A stretch of 46,629 bases of DNA from CAZDBA01 sp964503615 (GCA_964503615.1 CAZDBA010000013.1:1-46629), one strand, 5' to 3'; shown: positions 34,484 to 42,956, counted from the first letter of the stretch. Translations and numbers: made by a program. Notes: a model not told the origin generated them from the sequence alone.

Positions 34484-35497
34484 ATGCAATACACAAACAA
34501 ACCTTTTAAAACGATCGCAATGGCGGTCCTGTGCTTGGCAACATTGGTTGGTCAGGTCAACGTAAGCTTCGGCCAAAGCGATTTGGCAGATGAAGATCGT
34601 GCCACTGCAATGTTCGATATTCAATTTAACAAAATGCGCGATGGCGATTTTGCTGAGGAAATGGGCGACGAGTTCGATGAGCTTTTTTCAAGCATGCCAG
34701 AAGATGGTATGAAGCCAGAGCAGGTTAATCGAATCTCTGGAATGATGACGATCCCAAATTCGCTTGACGAATTTCAGCAAATGGAATCCTCTCCGATGGC
34801 GGGTATGGATTACCTTTTCAAGATGGAGTTCGTGGATTCCGAAGCGGCTGAGACAATGCTCGCAAAAATGAAAGAAGAAGGCGAGTCAGTTGAGATTGAT
34901 GGCAAGACCTATATCACTAACTCAGAAATCGAAGGGATGCTTGGTCAAAAAGTCAATGATACGACCATCGAAATGGGAACTCAGAAGTACTTGTCACAAA
35001 CGACTCGCGACTTGCTTTCGGCGAATTTGAAAACTGCATTTTCAAAAACGGAAGACGTTGGCTTCCGATTTGTTATAGATTTGGCAAGCGAAAGCGATTT
35101 GATCGCTGAAGCAATGGCGATGGCGACCACACAGTCAGGCGGTGATCCAATGGCTGCTGGAATGATCCAGCTGATGGACAATATGGCCGATCTTCGTTTG
35201 ACGTTCGATCTGGATGCACCAAAGATGTTGTCTTTGGCAATGACTGGCAAAGACGAAGAGCAAGCTATTGAGCTTCAAGGCGGCTTGGACGGAATCCTGG
35301 GCATGGCAAAAATGTTTGGTGGTCAGGCAACACAGGATATTCCAGATCCTGAGTTGGCAAAGGCCGCAAAAGGAATCGTGATGGGTCTTAAAGCAACACG
35401 CGACGGAAATAATGTAGCGATCGACATCGCACGGCCTGCGAACTTGGAAGATGCCATTCGAGGTGCGATCGACATGGCCCCTGGCGGTGGATTCTAG
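34484..35497 (+). CDS. exported protein of unknown function
   Basis: This 337-residue protein has a signal peptide (PFKTIAMAVLCLATLVGQVNVSFGQ). The mature part is acidic and Met-rich, with a pattern of repeated alpha/beta units (MFDIQFNKMRDGDFAEEMGDEFDELF..., MDYLFKMEFVDSEAAETMLAKMKEEGESVEIDGKTY, FRFVIDLASESDLIAEAMAMA, LRLTFDLDAPKMLSLAMTG). It resembles planctomycete exported proteins with internal duplication whose role is unknown. I do not recognise catalytic motifs. A strong terminator lies 40 bases after the stop. Confidence 0.72.
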   Translation: MQYTNKPFKTIAMAVLCLATLVGQVNVSFGQSDLADEDRATAMFDIQFNKMRDGDFAEEMGDEFDELFSSMPEDGMKPEQVNRISGMMTIPNSLDEFQQMESSPMAGMDYLFKMEFVDSEAAETMLAKMKEEGESVEIDGKTYITNSEIEGMLGQKVNDTTIEMGTQKYLSQTTRDLLSANLKTAFSKTEDVGFRFVIDLASESDLIAEAMAMATTQSGGDPMAAGMIQLMDNMADLRLTFDLDAPKMLSLAMTGKDEEQAIELQGGLDGILGMAKMFGGQATQDIPDPELAKAAKGIVMGLKATRDGNNVAIDIARPANLEDAIRGAIDMAPGGGF

Positions 35498-35537
35498 ATA
35501 GCGACTCTGCTCGTTTTCGAGGTAGCTCCGATAAACT

Positions 35538-35569
35538 AACAGACGACTGATTTTCAGTCGTCTGTTTTT
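35538..35569 (+). terminator. intrinsic terminator
   Basis: AACAGACGACTGA (35538-35550) pairs perfectly with TCAGTCGTCTGTT (35554-35566) across TTT and runs into a T-stretch. It ends the unit of the exported protein and separates it from the downstream plus-strand run. Confidence 0.94.
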
Positions 35570-35679
35570 GTATAAAGTCGTTGGGCAAAACGGTCAGGAG
35601 TTGCTCGATTGGTTTGTCTTGCGGGCACTTGCTCGTTTTTTGGGTAGAATGTGGCTTTGGTTTAAGCGTTGGATCACGA

Positions 35680-36912
35680 ATGAAAACTTGCATTCTTCAG
35701 TTTTGCATCGCCATTATGGTGGGAACTTGTTTGGGGTGTATGCAGCGATCGACAGCCGAAAAGTCTAACCTCGATTCCGGTAAAGAATCTACTGCGGGCA
35801 AAGCGAATCAAGAAGAGCGAGCTGTGAGGTCTGACGGTAACGCGTTAAACAACGCTGATGGTTGGTGCTTGTTCCGAGGGAATCCAGAATCGACAGGTGT
35901 TGCCAAAGGAAGTTTGCCCGACGAATTGGAAGTGCTGTGGGACTTTAAAGTCAAAAACGGCAGTTTCGAAGGTACTGCTGCGATCGTTGAAGTGGATGGC
36001 GAGCTCGTCGCGTATCTGGGCGATTTGGATGGAACGCTTTTCTCGTTTGACTTGGAGACGGGTGATAAGCGATGGGAGTTTAAGCCTGAGTCGGAAATAG
36101 GCTTTGGCGCGTCGCCCTCTTATCGAGACGGGTTTATCTACATCGGTGATATCGATGGAGTCTTTTATTGCATTGACGACAAAGGGAATGAAGTCTGGAG
36201 TCTTCAGACCGACAGCGAGATCAGTTCAAGCGCTAACTTTTATAAAGACAATGTTCTGTTCGGCTCGCAAGATGCGACGCTTTACTGTTTGGATGCGAAA
36301 ACAGGAGATGAAGTCTGGAAAATGCAGGCGGACGATCAGATTCAGGGGACGCCAACTGTTATTGGCGGCCGTGCGTTCGTTGCGGGCTGCGATGCGAAGT
36401 TGCACGTGATCAATCTGGAAAACGGTCAGGAGGTAGGCAGCGTGGAGATCGACTCGCCGACCGGCAGCACGGTTGCAGCAGTTGGCGATTCCGTTTACTT
36501 CGGAACGGAGCAAGCTGGTTTTTTTGCTGTGGATTGGAAGCAACCCGCTTTGAAGTGGCATTACCAGGACGAAAGTGTGGGAGCTATCCGTAGTAACCCG
36601 GCCGTGTCCGGGCATCACGTTGTGTTTGGTGCCGGAGACCGAACGGTGCGTTCGCTGGATCCCAAGACTAAAAAAGAAAACTGGGTGCGAACTCTCAAGG
36701 CAAAAACTGAATCGTCACCGGTAATTGTAGACCAACGCGTCTATATTGGGTCCGGAGATGGTCGACTGTACGCGCTGGAGCTTGAAACTGGAAAAGTTTG
36801 TTGGGAGAAACAGTTCGAAGGCGGCATTACGAGTTCGCCGGCGGTAGCATTTGGACGATTGATCATTGCCACAGATCGCGGCACGGTCTATTGTCTAGGT
36901 AAAGGTAAATAA
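35680..36912 (+). CDS. PQQ-type beta-propeller lipoprotein
   Basis: This 410-residue protein has a lipoprotein signal (LQFCIAIMVGTCLGC, lipid Cys20), a short Ser/Asn/Glu linker and an eight-bladed PQQ-like propeller from about residue 60. The blades are clear: AYLGDLDGTLFSFDLETGDKRW, IYIGDIDGVFYCIDDKGNEVW, VLFGSQDATLYCLDAKTGDEVW, AFVAGCDAKLHVINLENGQEV, VYFGTEQAGFFAVD, VVFGAGDRTVRSLDPKTKKENW, VYIGSGDGRLYALELETGKVCW, LIIATDRGTVYCLG. Such propellers are often scaffolds (BamB-like) rather than quinoenzymes; I see no catalytic residues for a dehydrogenase. It is 32 bases upstream of the radical SAM gene and probably heads the same transcript. ATG 35680 fits the lipobox. Confidence 0.87.
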   Translation: MKTCILQFCIAIMVGTCLGCMQRSTAEKSNLDSGKESTAGKANQEERAVRSDGNALNNADGWCLFRGNPESTGVAKGSLPDELEVLWDFKVKNGSFEGTAAIVEVDGELVAYLGDLDGTLFSFDLETGDKRWEFKPESEIGFGASPSYRDGFIYIGDIDGVFYCIDDKGNEVWSLQTDSEISSSANFYKDNVLFGSQDATLYCLDAKTGDEVWKMQADDQIQGTPTVIGGRAFVAGCDAKLHVINLENGQEVGSVEIDSPTGSTVAAVGDSVYFGTEQAGFFAVDWKQPALKWHYQDESVGAIRSNPAVSGHHVVFGAGDRTVRSLDPKTKKENWVRTLKAKTESSPVIVDQRVYIGSGDGRLYALELETGKVCWEKQFEGGITSSPAVAFGRLIIATDRGTVYCLGKGK

Positions 36913-36944
36913 ACAAAATCGCATCGTTTAAACGATAATTCTTG

Positions 36945-38252
36945 ATGGCAACAGATTCAAACAAAACCGAGGTCGGTAGTTATTTCGTATCGAATTACCC
37001 GCCGTTTTCTCAATGGACCAACGAGAGCCTCACAGAAGTCCACAACGTCATGGCGACTGAACCGCATGATGTTCCGCTGGGCTTGTACTTGCACATCCCG
37101 TTTTGTCGCAAGCGGTGCAAGTTCTGCTATTTCAAAGTTTTTACAGATAAGAACGCCAAAGAGATCGAGGAGTACGTTTCTGCACTTTGCCGCGAAATCG
37201 AATTGGTTAGCAAACTGCCAGTGATGGGCCAACGCCCGTTTCGTTTTGTCTATTTTGGTGGTGGTACCCCTTCGTTTCTGAGTTCCAAACAACTGACTTC
37301 ACTGGTTGACCGTTTGCGACAAAATATCAATTGGGATTTGGCAGAAGAAGTTACCTTCGAGTGTGAACCGGGCACACTGCAGGAAGGCAAAGTCAAAACG
37401 CTAAAGGAATTGGGCGTTACTCGATTAAGTTTGGGCATTGAGAATTTCTCTGACAAAGTTCTGGAAGACAACGGCCGCGCGCACTTGTCTAAAGAGGTTT
37501 ACAAAGCCTGGGATTGGATCAAAGAAGCCGGCTTTGACAACGTTAATATCGATCTGATTTCCGGTATGGTCGGCGAGAGTTGGGACAACTGGAAATACAA
37601 CATCGAAGAGACTTTGAAACTGTCACCGGAGAGCGTCACGATCTATCAGATGGAACTGCCGTTCAACACGGTCTATTCCAAAGACATTCTGGGTAACAAA
37701 ATCGAAACGCCGGTAGCTGATTGGAATACGAAACGGGAATGGCTGAACTACGCCTACGATCAGTTTCTCGATGCGGGCTACCACGTCAGCAGTGCGTATA
37801 CCGTGGTAAAGAATCCGGAAAAAGTTAACTTCAGCTACCGCGACAACCTGTGGCAAGGTTCCGATTTGCTGGCGACTGGCATCGCAAGTTTTGGTCACGT
37901 CTCCGGTGTTCACTATCAGAATAAACCGGATATGAAACAGTACCTGGAGGATTTGCACGAGCATGGTCAGTTACCGATCAACCGTGCGATGCGCCCGACC
38001 GATCAGCAGCGTTTGATTCGCGAGATGATTTTGCAGTTGAAGCGAGGTTATCTCGAGGTCGCCTATTTCCAGAACAAATTTGGCGTCAACATTCTTGAGA
38101 AATGGTCAGCCGAGTTCAAACAGCATCGCAGCAACGAATTGTTGACGTTTACGGATGACCGTATCGAACTGACCCGCAAAGGCTTGTTGCGTGCAGATGC
38201 AATGCTTCCTGTCTTTTTCGAAGATGAGATGCAAGGGGTTCGCTATACCTAA
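36945..38252 (+). CDS. HemW/HemN-like radical SAM protein
   Basis: This 435-residue radical SAM protein of the coproporphyrinogen-oxidase-like family has the cluster motif LHIPFCRKRCKFCYFK with Cys54, Cys58 and Cys61 (CxxxCxxC). SAM-binding FGGGTPS (104-110), EVTFECEPGT, RLSLGIENFSDKVLEDNGRAH (the HemW/HemN Q/E-N-x-G-R-x-H region) and NVNIDLISGM follow, with a HemN_C-like tail. There is no fourth Cys beside the CFCxC that true HemN has, so it is closer to HemW-type haem carriers or related methyl/anaerobic enzymes. Its stop codon overlaps the start of the lipoyl-carrier gene (TAATG), so the two are translated together. ATG 36945 is preferred over the in-frame TTG 36942. Confidence 0.85.
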   Translation: MATDSNKTEVGSYFVSNYPPFSQWTNESLTEVHNVMATEPHDVPLGLYLHIPFCRKRCKFCYFKVFTDKNAKEIEEYVSALCREIELVSKLPVMGQRPFRFVYFGGGTPSFLSSKQLTSLVDRLRQNINWDLAEEVTFECEPGTLQEGKVKTLKELGVTRLSLGIENFSDKVLEDNGRAHLSKEVYKAWDWIKEAGFDNVNIDLISGMVGESWDNWKYNIEETLKLSPESVTIYQMELPFNTVYSKDILGNKIETPVADWNTKREWLNYAYDQFLDAGYHVSSAYTVVKNPEKVNFSYRDNLWQGSDLLATGIASFGHVSGVHYQNKPDMKQYLEDLHEHGQLPINRAMRPTDQQRLIREMILQLKRGYLEVAYFQNKFGVNILEKWSAEFKQHRSNELLTFTDDRIELTRKGLLRADAMLPVFFEDEMQGVRYT

Positions 38253-38722
38253 TGAGCGACCACCTGATTTTTATGATGGGGGAATTCGAAGCTCAGTTTC
38301 CCACCGATCGTCAATATTGCTCGAACCACATGTGGGCCATGCCAACCGGCGATCAAATTCGTTTCGGATTCACCGCCTATGCGGTTCGGTTGTTGCAAGA
38401 CGTTTACTTTCTGGATTGGTTGATCGACGCTCCGATTGCGATTAAGCATCAACAGGAAATCGGTTCGATCGAAAGTAAGAAGGCGGAAAGTTCGCTGTAT
38501 GCTCCGATGGAGGGTCAGTTGGTTACATTCAATGACCAGTTGATGGAAGACCCTTCAGCGATCAACGTCGATAAATATGGAAACGGTTGGTTGTTCGACG
38601 TGACACCCGGTCCAACGGCCGAAGCGCAATTGATGTCCCCTCAGGCGTACGTCGATTCGTTAGTGGACGTTTGGAAAAAGACAGAACGCACGATCAAGGG
38701 CCAAGTAAATCAAGCCGATTGA
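38252..38722 (+). CDS. glycine-cleavage-H-like lipoyl carrier
   Basis: This 156-residue protein has the GcvH lipoyl hairpin: IGSIESKKAESSLYAPMEG (70-88) with Lys77 at the lipoylation position (ESVKA in GcvH), then the downstream DPSAINVDKYGNGWLFDVTP block (GcvH: DP-x-LVN-x-x-x-YG-x-GW). The N-terminus (DHLIFMMGEFEAQFPTDRQYCSNHMWAMPTG...) differs from housekeeping GcvH but keeps the H-W start-of-domain pattern. It is not next to gcvT/gcvP, so a glycine-cleavage role is doubtful. It overlaps the radical SAM gene by one base. It resembles the idea of specialised lipoate-binding carriers, but no sHdr or LipS gene is seen here. Confidence 0.83.
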   Translation: MSDHLIFMMGEFEAQFPTDRQYCSNHMWAMPTGDQIRFGFTAYAVRLLQDVYFLDWLIDAPIAIKHQQEIGSIESKKAESSLYAPMEGQLVTFNDQLMEDPSAINVDKYGNGWLFDVTPGPTAEAQLMSPQAYVDSLVDVWKKTERTIKGQVNQAD

Positions 38723-38755
38723 GTGTTTCGATTTATCAGTTGATGGGGAAGTAAG

Positions 38756-38893
38756 ATGCCCGACGAATCTCAGTTTTGGTCGACATTCGAATCAGGGTTT
38801 ATGTCATCGTTTTTGCTTTCCGCGATGGTTTTTGGTTTAGTTGCCGCAATACTCGGCTTTGTTGTTGGTTATTGGTCTAAGAAACATGATTAA
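38756..38893 (+). CDS. 45-residue single-span membrane peptide
   Basis: This micro-gene starts at ATG 38756 after a GGGGA ribosome site (38743-38747). It encodes MPDESQFWSTFESGFMSSF and then a membrane segment LLSAMVFGLVAAILGFVVGYW, ending SKKHD. The N-terminus is acidic and the C-terminus positive, so a C-in orientation is likely. It overlaps the next micro-gene by 8 bases (ATGATTAA). It lies 33 bases after the lipoyl-carrier gene. No family is recognised. The ribosome site and coupling argue that it is real. Confidence 0.6.
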   Translation: MPDESQFWSTFESGFMSSFLLSAMVFGLVAAILGFVVGYWSKKHD

Positions 38894-38993
38894 ATCAATT
38901 GCGATCATTCTTGGATTGTTCATTGGGTTGCAGGTTTTTTTGGTGGTCTGCTACCAAATCGGTTTGAAAGCCGGAAAGCGTTTTCGAAAGTAA
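38886..38993 (+). CDS. 35-residue single-span membrane peptide
   Basis: It starts at ATG 38886 inside the end of the previous micro-gene. It encodes MIKSIAIILGLFIGLQVFLVVCYQIGLKAGKRFRK, with one hydrophobic span (IAIILGLFIGLQVFLVVCYQI) and a positive tail (KAGKRFRK), again suggesting C-in. The 8-base overlap suggests coupled translation with its partner. The function is unknown. The pair may be small subunits of a membrane redox complex, by analogy with micro-subunits of oxidases. That is inference only. Confidence 0.5.
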   Translation: MIKSIAIILGLFIGLQVFLVVCYQIGLKAGKRFRK

Positions 38994-39103
38994 GGTGAGC
39001 GATTTCGCGCTTTGGCCAGTAACAATCTAAATTAGAAACTCACCCCCGCCTGATTTTTGCTAAAATCGAGGCTTGTTATTTCCTTCTTAATTTCGGTTCC
39101 TCG

Positions 39104-40099
39104 ATGACTCGAACAAGTGTTGTCATTTCACAAGGCCAAAGCAAAAATCCCGTCAAGCGCAAGCTGGAGGAGGATGTCGTTGCGGCGCTGAAGGACCACA
39201 CCGAAATCGACGTTATTGTTGTGCCTCATCTTTACGATATCGCTCCCGACAGCGAAGGGATGATGGCGATCAAGGAGATTTCGGGGCACATGATCGTTTG
39301 CTCTTGGCTCTTCGAACGCCCACTGCATTGGGTGCTCGATCGGAACGGGATTCAGGGACACACCGGCACCGTGCTGCTAACGGCCGATGACGTGGACGAT
39401 GATGAAGACGAAGAAGATCAGGAAGAAGACGCCCACAAAGATACGGTTATCAAGTCTCGTTCGATTCCCAATCGAAACATTTACTGCTTGGACCTGAAAG
39501 CCTCTACGAAACCTCGCGAGTTTGCTGAAGAGATTCAGCGGATTCATGACGAGACGATTGCCAATCAAGTTACACTCAACGATGTCCTCGCTTCGGGTTC
39601 TGCCCCGGCAGGTGAAGCACAACGGTTCGAAGCCAGTGGCGGACGACGTTGGTACCCGGTAATTGACTACGCGCGGTGCACCAACTGCATGGAGTGTATC
39701 GACTTTTGCCTATTCGGCGTTTATGGCGTCGACCGTATCGATACGATCCTGGTGGAACAGCCGGACAATTGCCGTAAAGGTTGCCCTGCGTGCAGTCGTG
39801 TTTGCCCGGAAAACGCGATCATGTTCCCGCAGCATAAAACACCGGCTATCGCGGGAAGCAACGATGCGGCGGCGAGTCTAAAGATCGACCTTTCGCAACT
39901 GTTTGGAGCTCCCACCGATGGACAATCGGCGATCGACGTTGCCGCTGCCGAGCGGGACGAACAACTGCAGCTTGCCGGACGCGAGGCGGTCGGAATGAGT
40001 GTTGGAATTCCTAAACGACAACCAGATTCAAACTTGGATGAGAAACCGAAAGATGAACTGGACGACTTGGTCGATCAATTGGATGAATTGGATTTGTAG
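39104..40099 (+). CDS. two-cluster ferredoxin-domain protein
   Basis: This 331-residue protein carries a bacterial-type 2x[4Fe-4S] domain at about 186-240: Cys192, 195, 198, 202 (CTNCMECIDFC) and Cys223, 227, 230, 234 (CRKGCPACSRVCP). The two halves are separated by a YGVDRIDTILVEQPD insert. The ~180 N-terminal residues form an alpha/beta domain of unknown role with an acidic stretch (DDVDDDEDEEDQEEDA, about 95-110). The C-terminal ~90 residues are acidic. It could donate electrons to the radical SAM protein two genes upstream, which would need a low-potential reductant. Its stop is followed 3 bases later by the methyltransferase start. Confidence 0.82.
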   Translation: MTRTSVVISQGQSKNPVKRKLEEDVVAALKDHTEIDVIVVPHLYDIAPDSEGMMAIKEISGHMIVCSWLFERPLHWVLDRNGIQGHTGTVLLTADDVDDDEDEEDQEEDAHKDTVIKSRSIPNRNIYCLDLKASTKPREFAEEIQRIHDETIANQVTLNDVLASGSAPAGEAQRFEASGGRRWYPVIDYARCTNCMECIDFCLFGVYGVDRIDTILVEQPDNCRKGCPACSRVCPENAIMFPQHKTPAIAGSNDAAASLKIDLSQLFGAPTDGQSAIDVAAAERDEQLQLAGREAVGMSVGIPKRQPDSNLDEKPKDELDDLVDQLDELDL

Positions 40100-40102
40100 G
40101 TG

Positions 40103-41842
40103 ATGCCTACCACTGCCAAACGAAACGGAGTTCACTACACGCCTGATCGGCTTGCAGATTTTTTGGCGAGTCAACTGTGCGACGAGCTTAAGGGAAAACG
40201 GGGTAAGATCTCGATTTTGGACCCGGCCTGTGGTGATGGCGGCTTGCTTGCGGCGGTCGTTCGTCAGCTTCCGTCCCGAGTTCTCACCCGTTTGCGACTG
40301 GTAGGTTACGAAACGGACAAGTCAGCCGCGCGGCGAGCTCGAACGCGGCTTTCCAAGGTCGCGCCCGATGTCGAAATCGTAGTCGCTGATTTTCTCGCAT
40401 CGGAAGTTGCCCCAAATTTTGACGCGGTAATTTCCAATCCTCCTTATGTTCGTACGCAGGTTATCGGAGCCGATCGCGCACAGCAGCTGGGCCGTCAGTT
40501 TGGACTAACCGGTCGTGTCGATTTGTATCAAGCGTTCACAATTGCCATGTCGGCCGCATTGAAAGAGGGTGGTCAGTTGGCTTTGTTGACTTCGAATCGA
40601 TTTATGACAACTCGATCGGGAGCATCGTTGAGGGAGTTTCTGCTGAATCAGTTCGACTTGAAAACGATTTTGGATCTGGGAGATACGCGGCTTTTCTCAG
40701 CCGCAGTATTGCCGGTGATCCTGATTGGAGAGCGGCGTGTTGTTGATGCAACGGAAGAAAAGGGAGCTCGAAATTCAGAAGCCGAATTCACAAGAGTCTA
40801 TTCAGCCCATTCTTCAGTCGGGTCAGTTGAGAAAGCGAATCAGCAGGAGCGCAAATGTGTGCTGGACATCGTCGCTGAGAGATCGGTTGGGGGCGTGTCA
40901 GCTGCTCAAGGTGCTTTTAACATCGAGCGAGGCACGTTAGTAACCGTGGGCCCGGAGCAAACTTGGACACTGGTCAACGCTCCCAAACGCAAATGGTTGA
41001 AACGACTAAAGGCGTACGAGTTTTGCAACTTTGGTGACGTCGCCGAGATTCGTGTGGGTATCAAAACGACGGCTGATGCTGTGTTTGTTCGCGAAGACTG
41101 GAACGAATTGGATTTCGAAATTCGACCGGAGAAAAAACTACTGCGACCGCTGATTACTCATCACGATGCTCAACGTTGGGCGATCGGGCGGCCACTTAAA
41201 TCGGTGTTGTATCCGCATCAAATGCAAAGTGGGCAGCGAGTCGCAATCGATTTATCGAAACACAAAAAAGCGGAGCAGTATCTTGAGGTTCATCGACAGC
41301 GGCTTGAATCACGTAGTTATGTGACCAAGAGCGGTCGCAACTGGTACGAGATATGGGTGCCGCAGAACCCCGCCGATTGGGCCGCGCCCAAAATTGTCTG
41401 GCCCGATATTTCCGAACGAGCTCAGTTTTTTTTTGACCGCTCGGGGGCGATCGTCAATGGAGATTGCTACTGGATCAAACTCAAACCGGATACCGATCCT
41501 GACTGGCTGTTTTTGATGTTGGCTGTGGGAAATTCAGAAGTCGCATTGGACTTTTACGACACGCTGTTTCACAACCAATTGTACGCCGGCCGGAGAAGGT
41601 TTATGACTCAGTATGTCCGCCAATTCCCCCTTCCGGATTTGAATTCGTTGATCGGAAAACGAATTGTCAAGTTAGTAAAAAAGCGTTTACTCGCTGGCGA
41701 AGTTGACCAAGTCGCTACTAAGGGCCAGCAACGCAAAAGTATGAAAACGGAGCAAACGATTGCCCAATTGGTGGCCGAAGCTTTCGGCTTTACGCCAAAA
41801 CAGGGCTTTAGACCCAGACCAGCGGCGAAGCATCGAGCTTGA
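40103..41842 (+). CDS. N6-adenine DNA methyltransferase (TaqI/Eco57I-like)
   Basis: This 579-residue methyltransferase has motif X-like GVHYTPDRLADFL (9-21), motif I DPACGDGGLL (40-49), and the catalytic motif IV NPPY (112-115) of gamma-class amino-methyltransferases that modify adenine. The C-terminal half (about 290-560) contains the TaqI_C-type target recognition region (VGIKTTADAVFV, LRPLITHHDAQRWA, IVWPDISERAQFFFDRSGAIVNGDCYWIK). I see no nuclease motif in the protein and no restriction gene beside it, so it looks like an orphan methyltransferase. A GTG three bases upstream is an alternative start. It follows the ferredoxin gene at once, so it is co-transcribed with a redox set, an odd pairing. 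Confidence 0.85.
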   Translation: MPTTAKRNGVHYTPDRLADFLASQLCDELKGKRGKISILDPACGDGGLLAAVVRQLPSRVLTRLRLVGYETDKSAARRARTRLSKVAPDVEIVVADFLASEVAPNFDAVISNPPYVRTQVIGADRAQQLGRQFGLTGRVDLYQAFTIAMSAALKEGGQLALLTSNRFMTTRSGASLREFLLNQFDLKTILDLGDTRLFSAAVLPVILIGERRVVDATEEKGARNSEAEFTRVYSAHSSVGSVEKANQQERKCVLDIVAERSVGGVSAAQGAFNIERGTLVTVGPEQTWTLVNAPKRKWLKRLKAYEFCNFGDVAEIRVGIKTTADAVFVREDWNELDFEIRPEKKLLRPLITHHDAQRWAIGRPLKSVLYPHQMQSGQRVAIDLSKHKKAEQYLEVHRQRLESRSYVTKSGRNWYEIWVPQNPADWAAPKIVWPDISERAQFFFDRSGAIVNGDCYWIKLKPDTDPDWLFLMLAVGNSEVALDFYDTLFHNQLYAGRRRFMTQYVRQFPLPDLNSLIGKRIVKLVKKRLLAGEVDQVATKGQQRKSMKTEQTIAQLVAEAFGFTPKQGFRPRPAAKHRA

Positions 41843-41933
41843 GTTGGTTGCGGTGGACCCGTTGTCTACAATGTATCGGTGTCCAATTAATCGTTGTGAA
41901 CACGTGTGAAAAATAGACTCATTGGGAACCAAG

Positions 41934-42956
41934 ATGAAGCGTCGAACCTTTATTTGTGCAACAGCGGCAATGGCCCTTTCCTCTACCACTCTTGCGCGGT
42001 CGTTGGCTCGACCCGTTGCCAGTTTTTCGAAAAAGAGTCCGTATCTCGAATCGCTTGGTTTGAATTTGAACTCGATAAGAAACGAGTTGGCGATGGACCA
42101 GGCGAACACGCTGCAGGCGGTTGCCGATGCCGGGTTCAAGCAGGTCGAGCTAGCCAGCACGATGGACGGAGGCGAAGTGGTCAAGATCTCACGTGATCTT
42201 GGAATGGCTGTCAATTCCGCTTTCTTTAACTGGAAAACGATTGTGGCCCCGGACGAAGCGGATGTTCCTTCGATCGAAGCAGTGATTGAAAAAGCTGCCG
42301 AGTTGGAGTTGAAGTATTTGGTGCTCGGCTACATCGGGAAAGGTTTTCGAGAGTCGGTTGAAAAGTTCAAGCTGTACGCAGACGCAGGAAGTGTCGCCGG
42401 AGAGAAGTGCCGTGAGGCGGACATTCAATTGTGTTATCACAACCATTCGTTTGAATTCAAACCGCTGGAAGAAGGCGTCTCGGGCATGGATATTTTCATC
42501 GAGCGTTTTCATCAAGACCTTGTGAAGTTTGAGCTCGATCTGTTTTGGGCAAAGCTGGGTGGTAAGCAACCGGGTAGATTGTTAGGCCAATTGGATGGCC
42601 GCGTCGCTCAAGTTCATTTAAAAAATGTAAAGAAGAAATCTCCTCAACAGTTTGACGAAAACAAAGTTCCTGAGGATCAGTTCGTAGAGTTGGCTGACGG
42701 AGCTATCAAGTACGAAGCCTTGTTGCCCAAGTTTGAGGAGATTGGTGTAGAGCATTGTCATATTGCCCAAGACTACTCGCCAAATCCGCTAGAAAGTATG
42801 GCGGCTAACCATAAGAGTTTTGCCAAACTGGTTGAGGTCGCAAAGGAACCCGCCAAAAAAGAGGGTGCCGCATGGGAAGGAGAAGAGCACGGAGAGGAAC
42901 ATGAACATGATCATGATCATGATCATGTTCATAAGCCCCGCGGTGGAGTTTTTTAA
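41934..42956 (+). CDS. TAT-exported TIM-barrel isomerase/epimerase-like protein
   Basis: This 340-residue protein starts with a twin-arginine signal (MKRRTFICATAAMALSSTTLA, RR at 3-4). It then has an AP-endonuclease-2/xylose-isomerase-like TIM barrel: GLNLNSIRNEL, ADAGFKQVELAS, CYHNHSFEF (metal His/Glu region), LDLFWAKLGG and VHLKNVK with later HIAQDYSP. This matches sugar phosphate isomerase/epimerase-like exported proteins abundant in planctomycetes. The C-terminus adds a His/Asp/Glu-rich tail (EEHGEEHEHDHDHDHVHKP) that should bind metal ions. The TTG at 41922 is not needed; ATG 41934 gives the canonical TAT signal. Confidence 0.83.
   Translation: MKRRTFICATAAMALSSTTLARSLARPVASFSKKSPYLESLGLNLNSIRNELAMDQANTLQAVADAGFKQVELASTMDGGEVVKISRDLGMAVNSAFFNWKTIVAPDEADVPSIEAVIEKAAELELKYLVLGYIGKGFRESVEKFKLYADAGSVAGEKCREADIQLCYHNHSFEFKPLEEGVSGMDIFIERFHQDLVKFELDLFWAKLGGKQPGRLLGQLDGRVAQVHLKNVKKKSPQQFDENKVPEDQFVELADGAIKYEALLPKFEEIGVEHCHIAQDYSPNPLESMAANHKSFAKLVEVAKEPAKKEGAAWEGEEHGEEHEHDHDHDHVHKPRGGVF
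42901..42932. repeat. perfect 32-base palindrome within the His-rich tail
   Basis: The tandem CATGAT units coding HDHDHDH form an exact palindrome from ATGAAC to GTTCAT, centred at 42916/42917. It could extrude as a hairpin in DNA or mRNA close to the 3' end of the gene. It follows from CATGAT repeats, so it may be a by-product of the repeat expansion. Confidence 0.85.

Noticed and set aside
34226..34624. A 132-residue minus-strand frame before the exported protein at 34.5 kb
   Set aside because: It overlaps the signal peptide coding region of a well-supported gene and has a random-looking composition.
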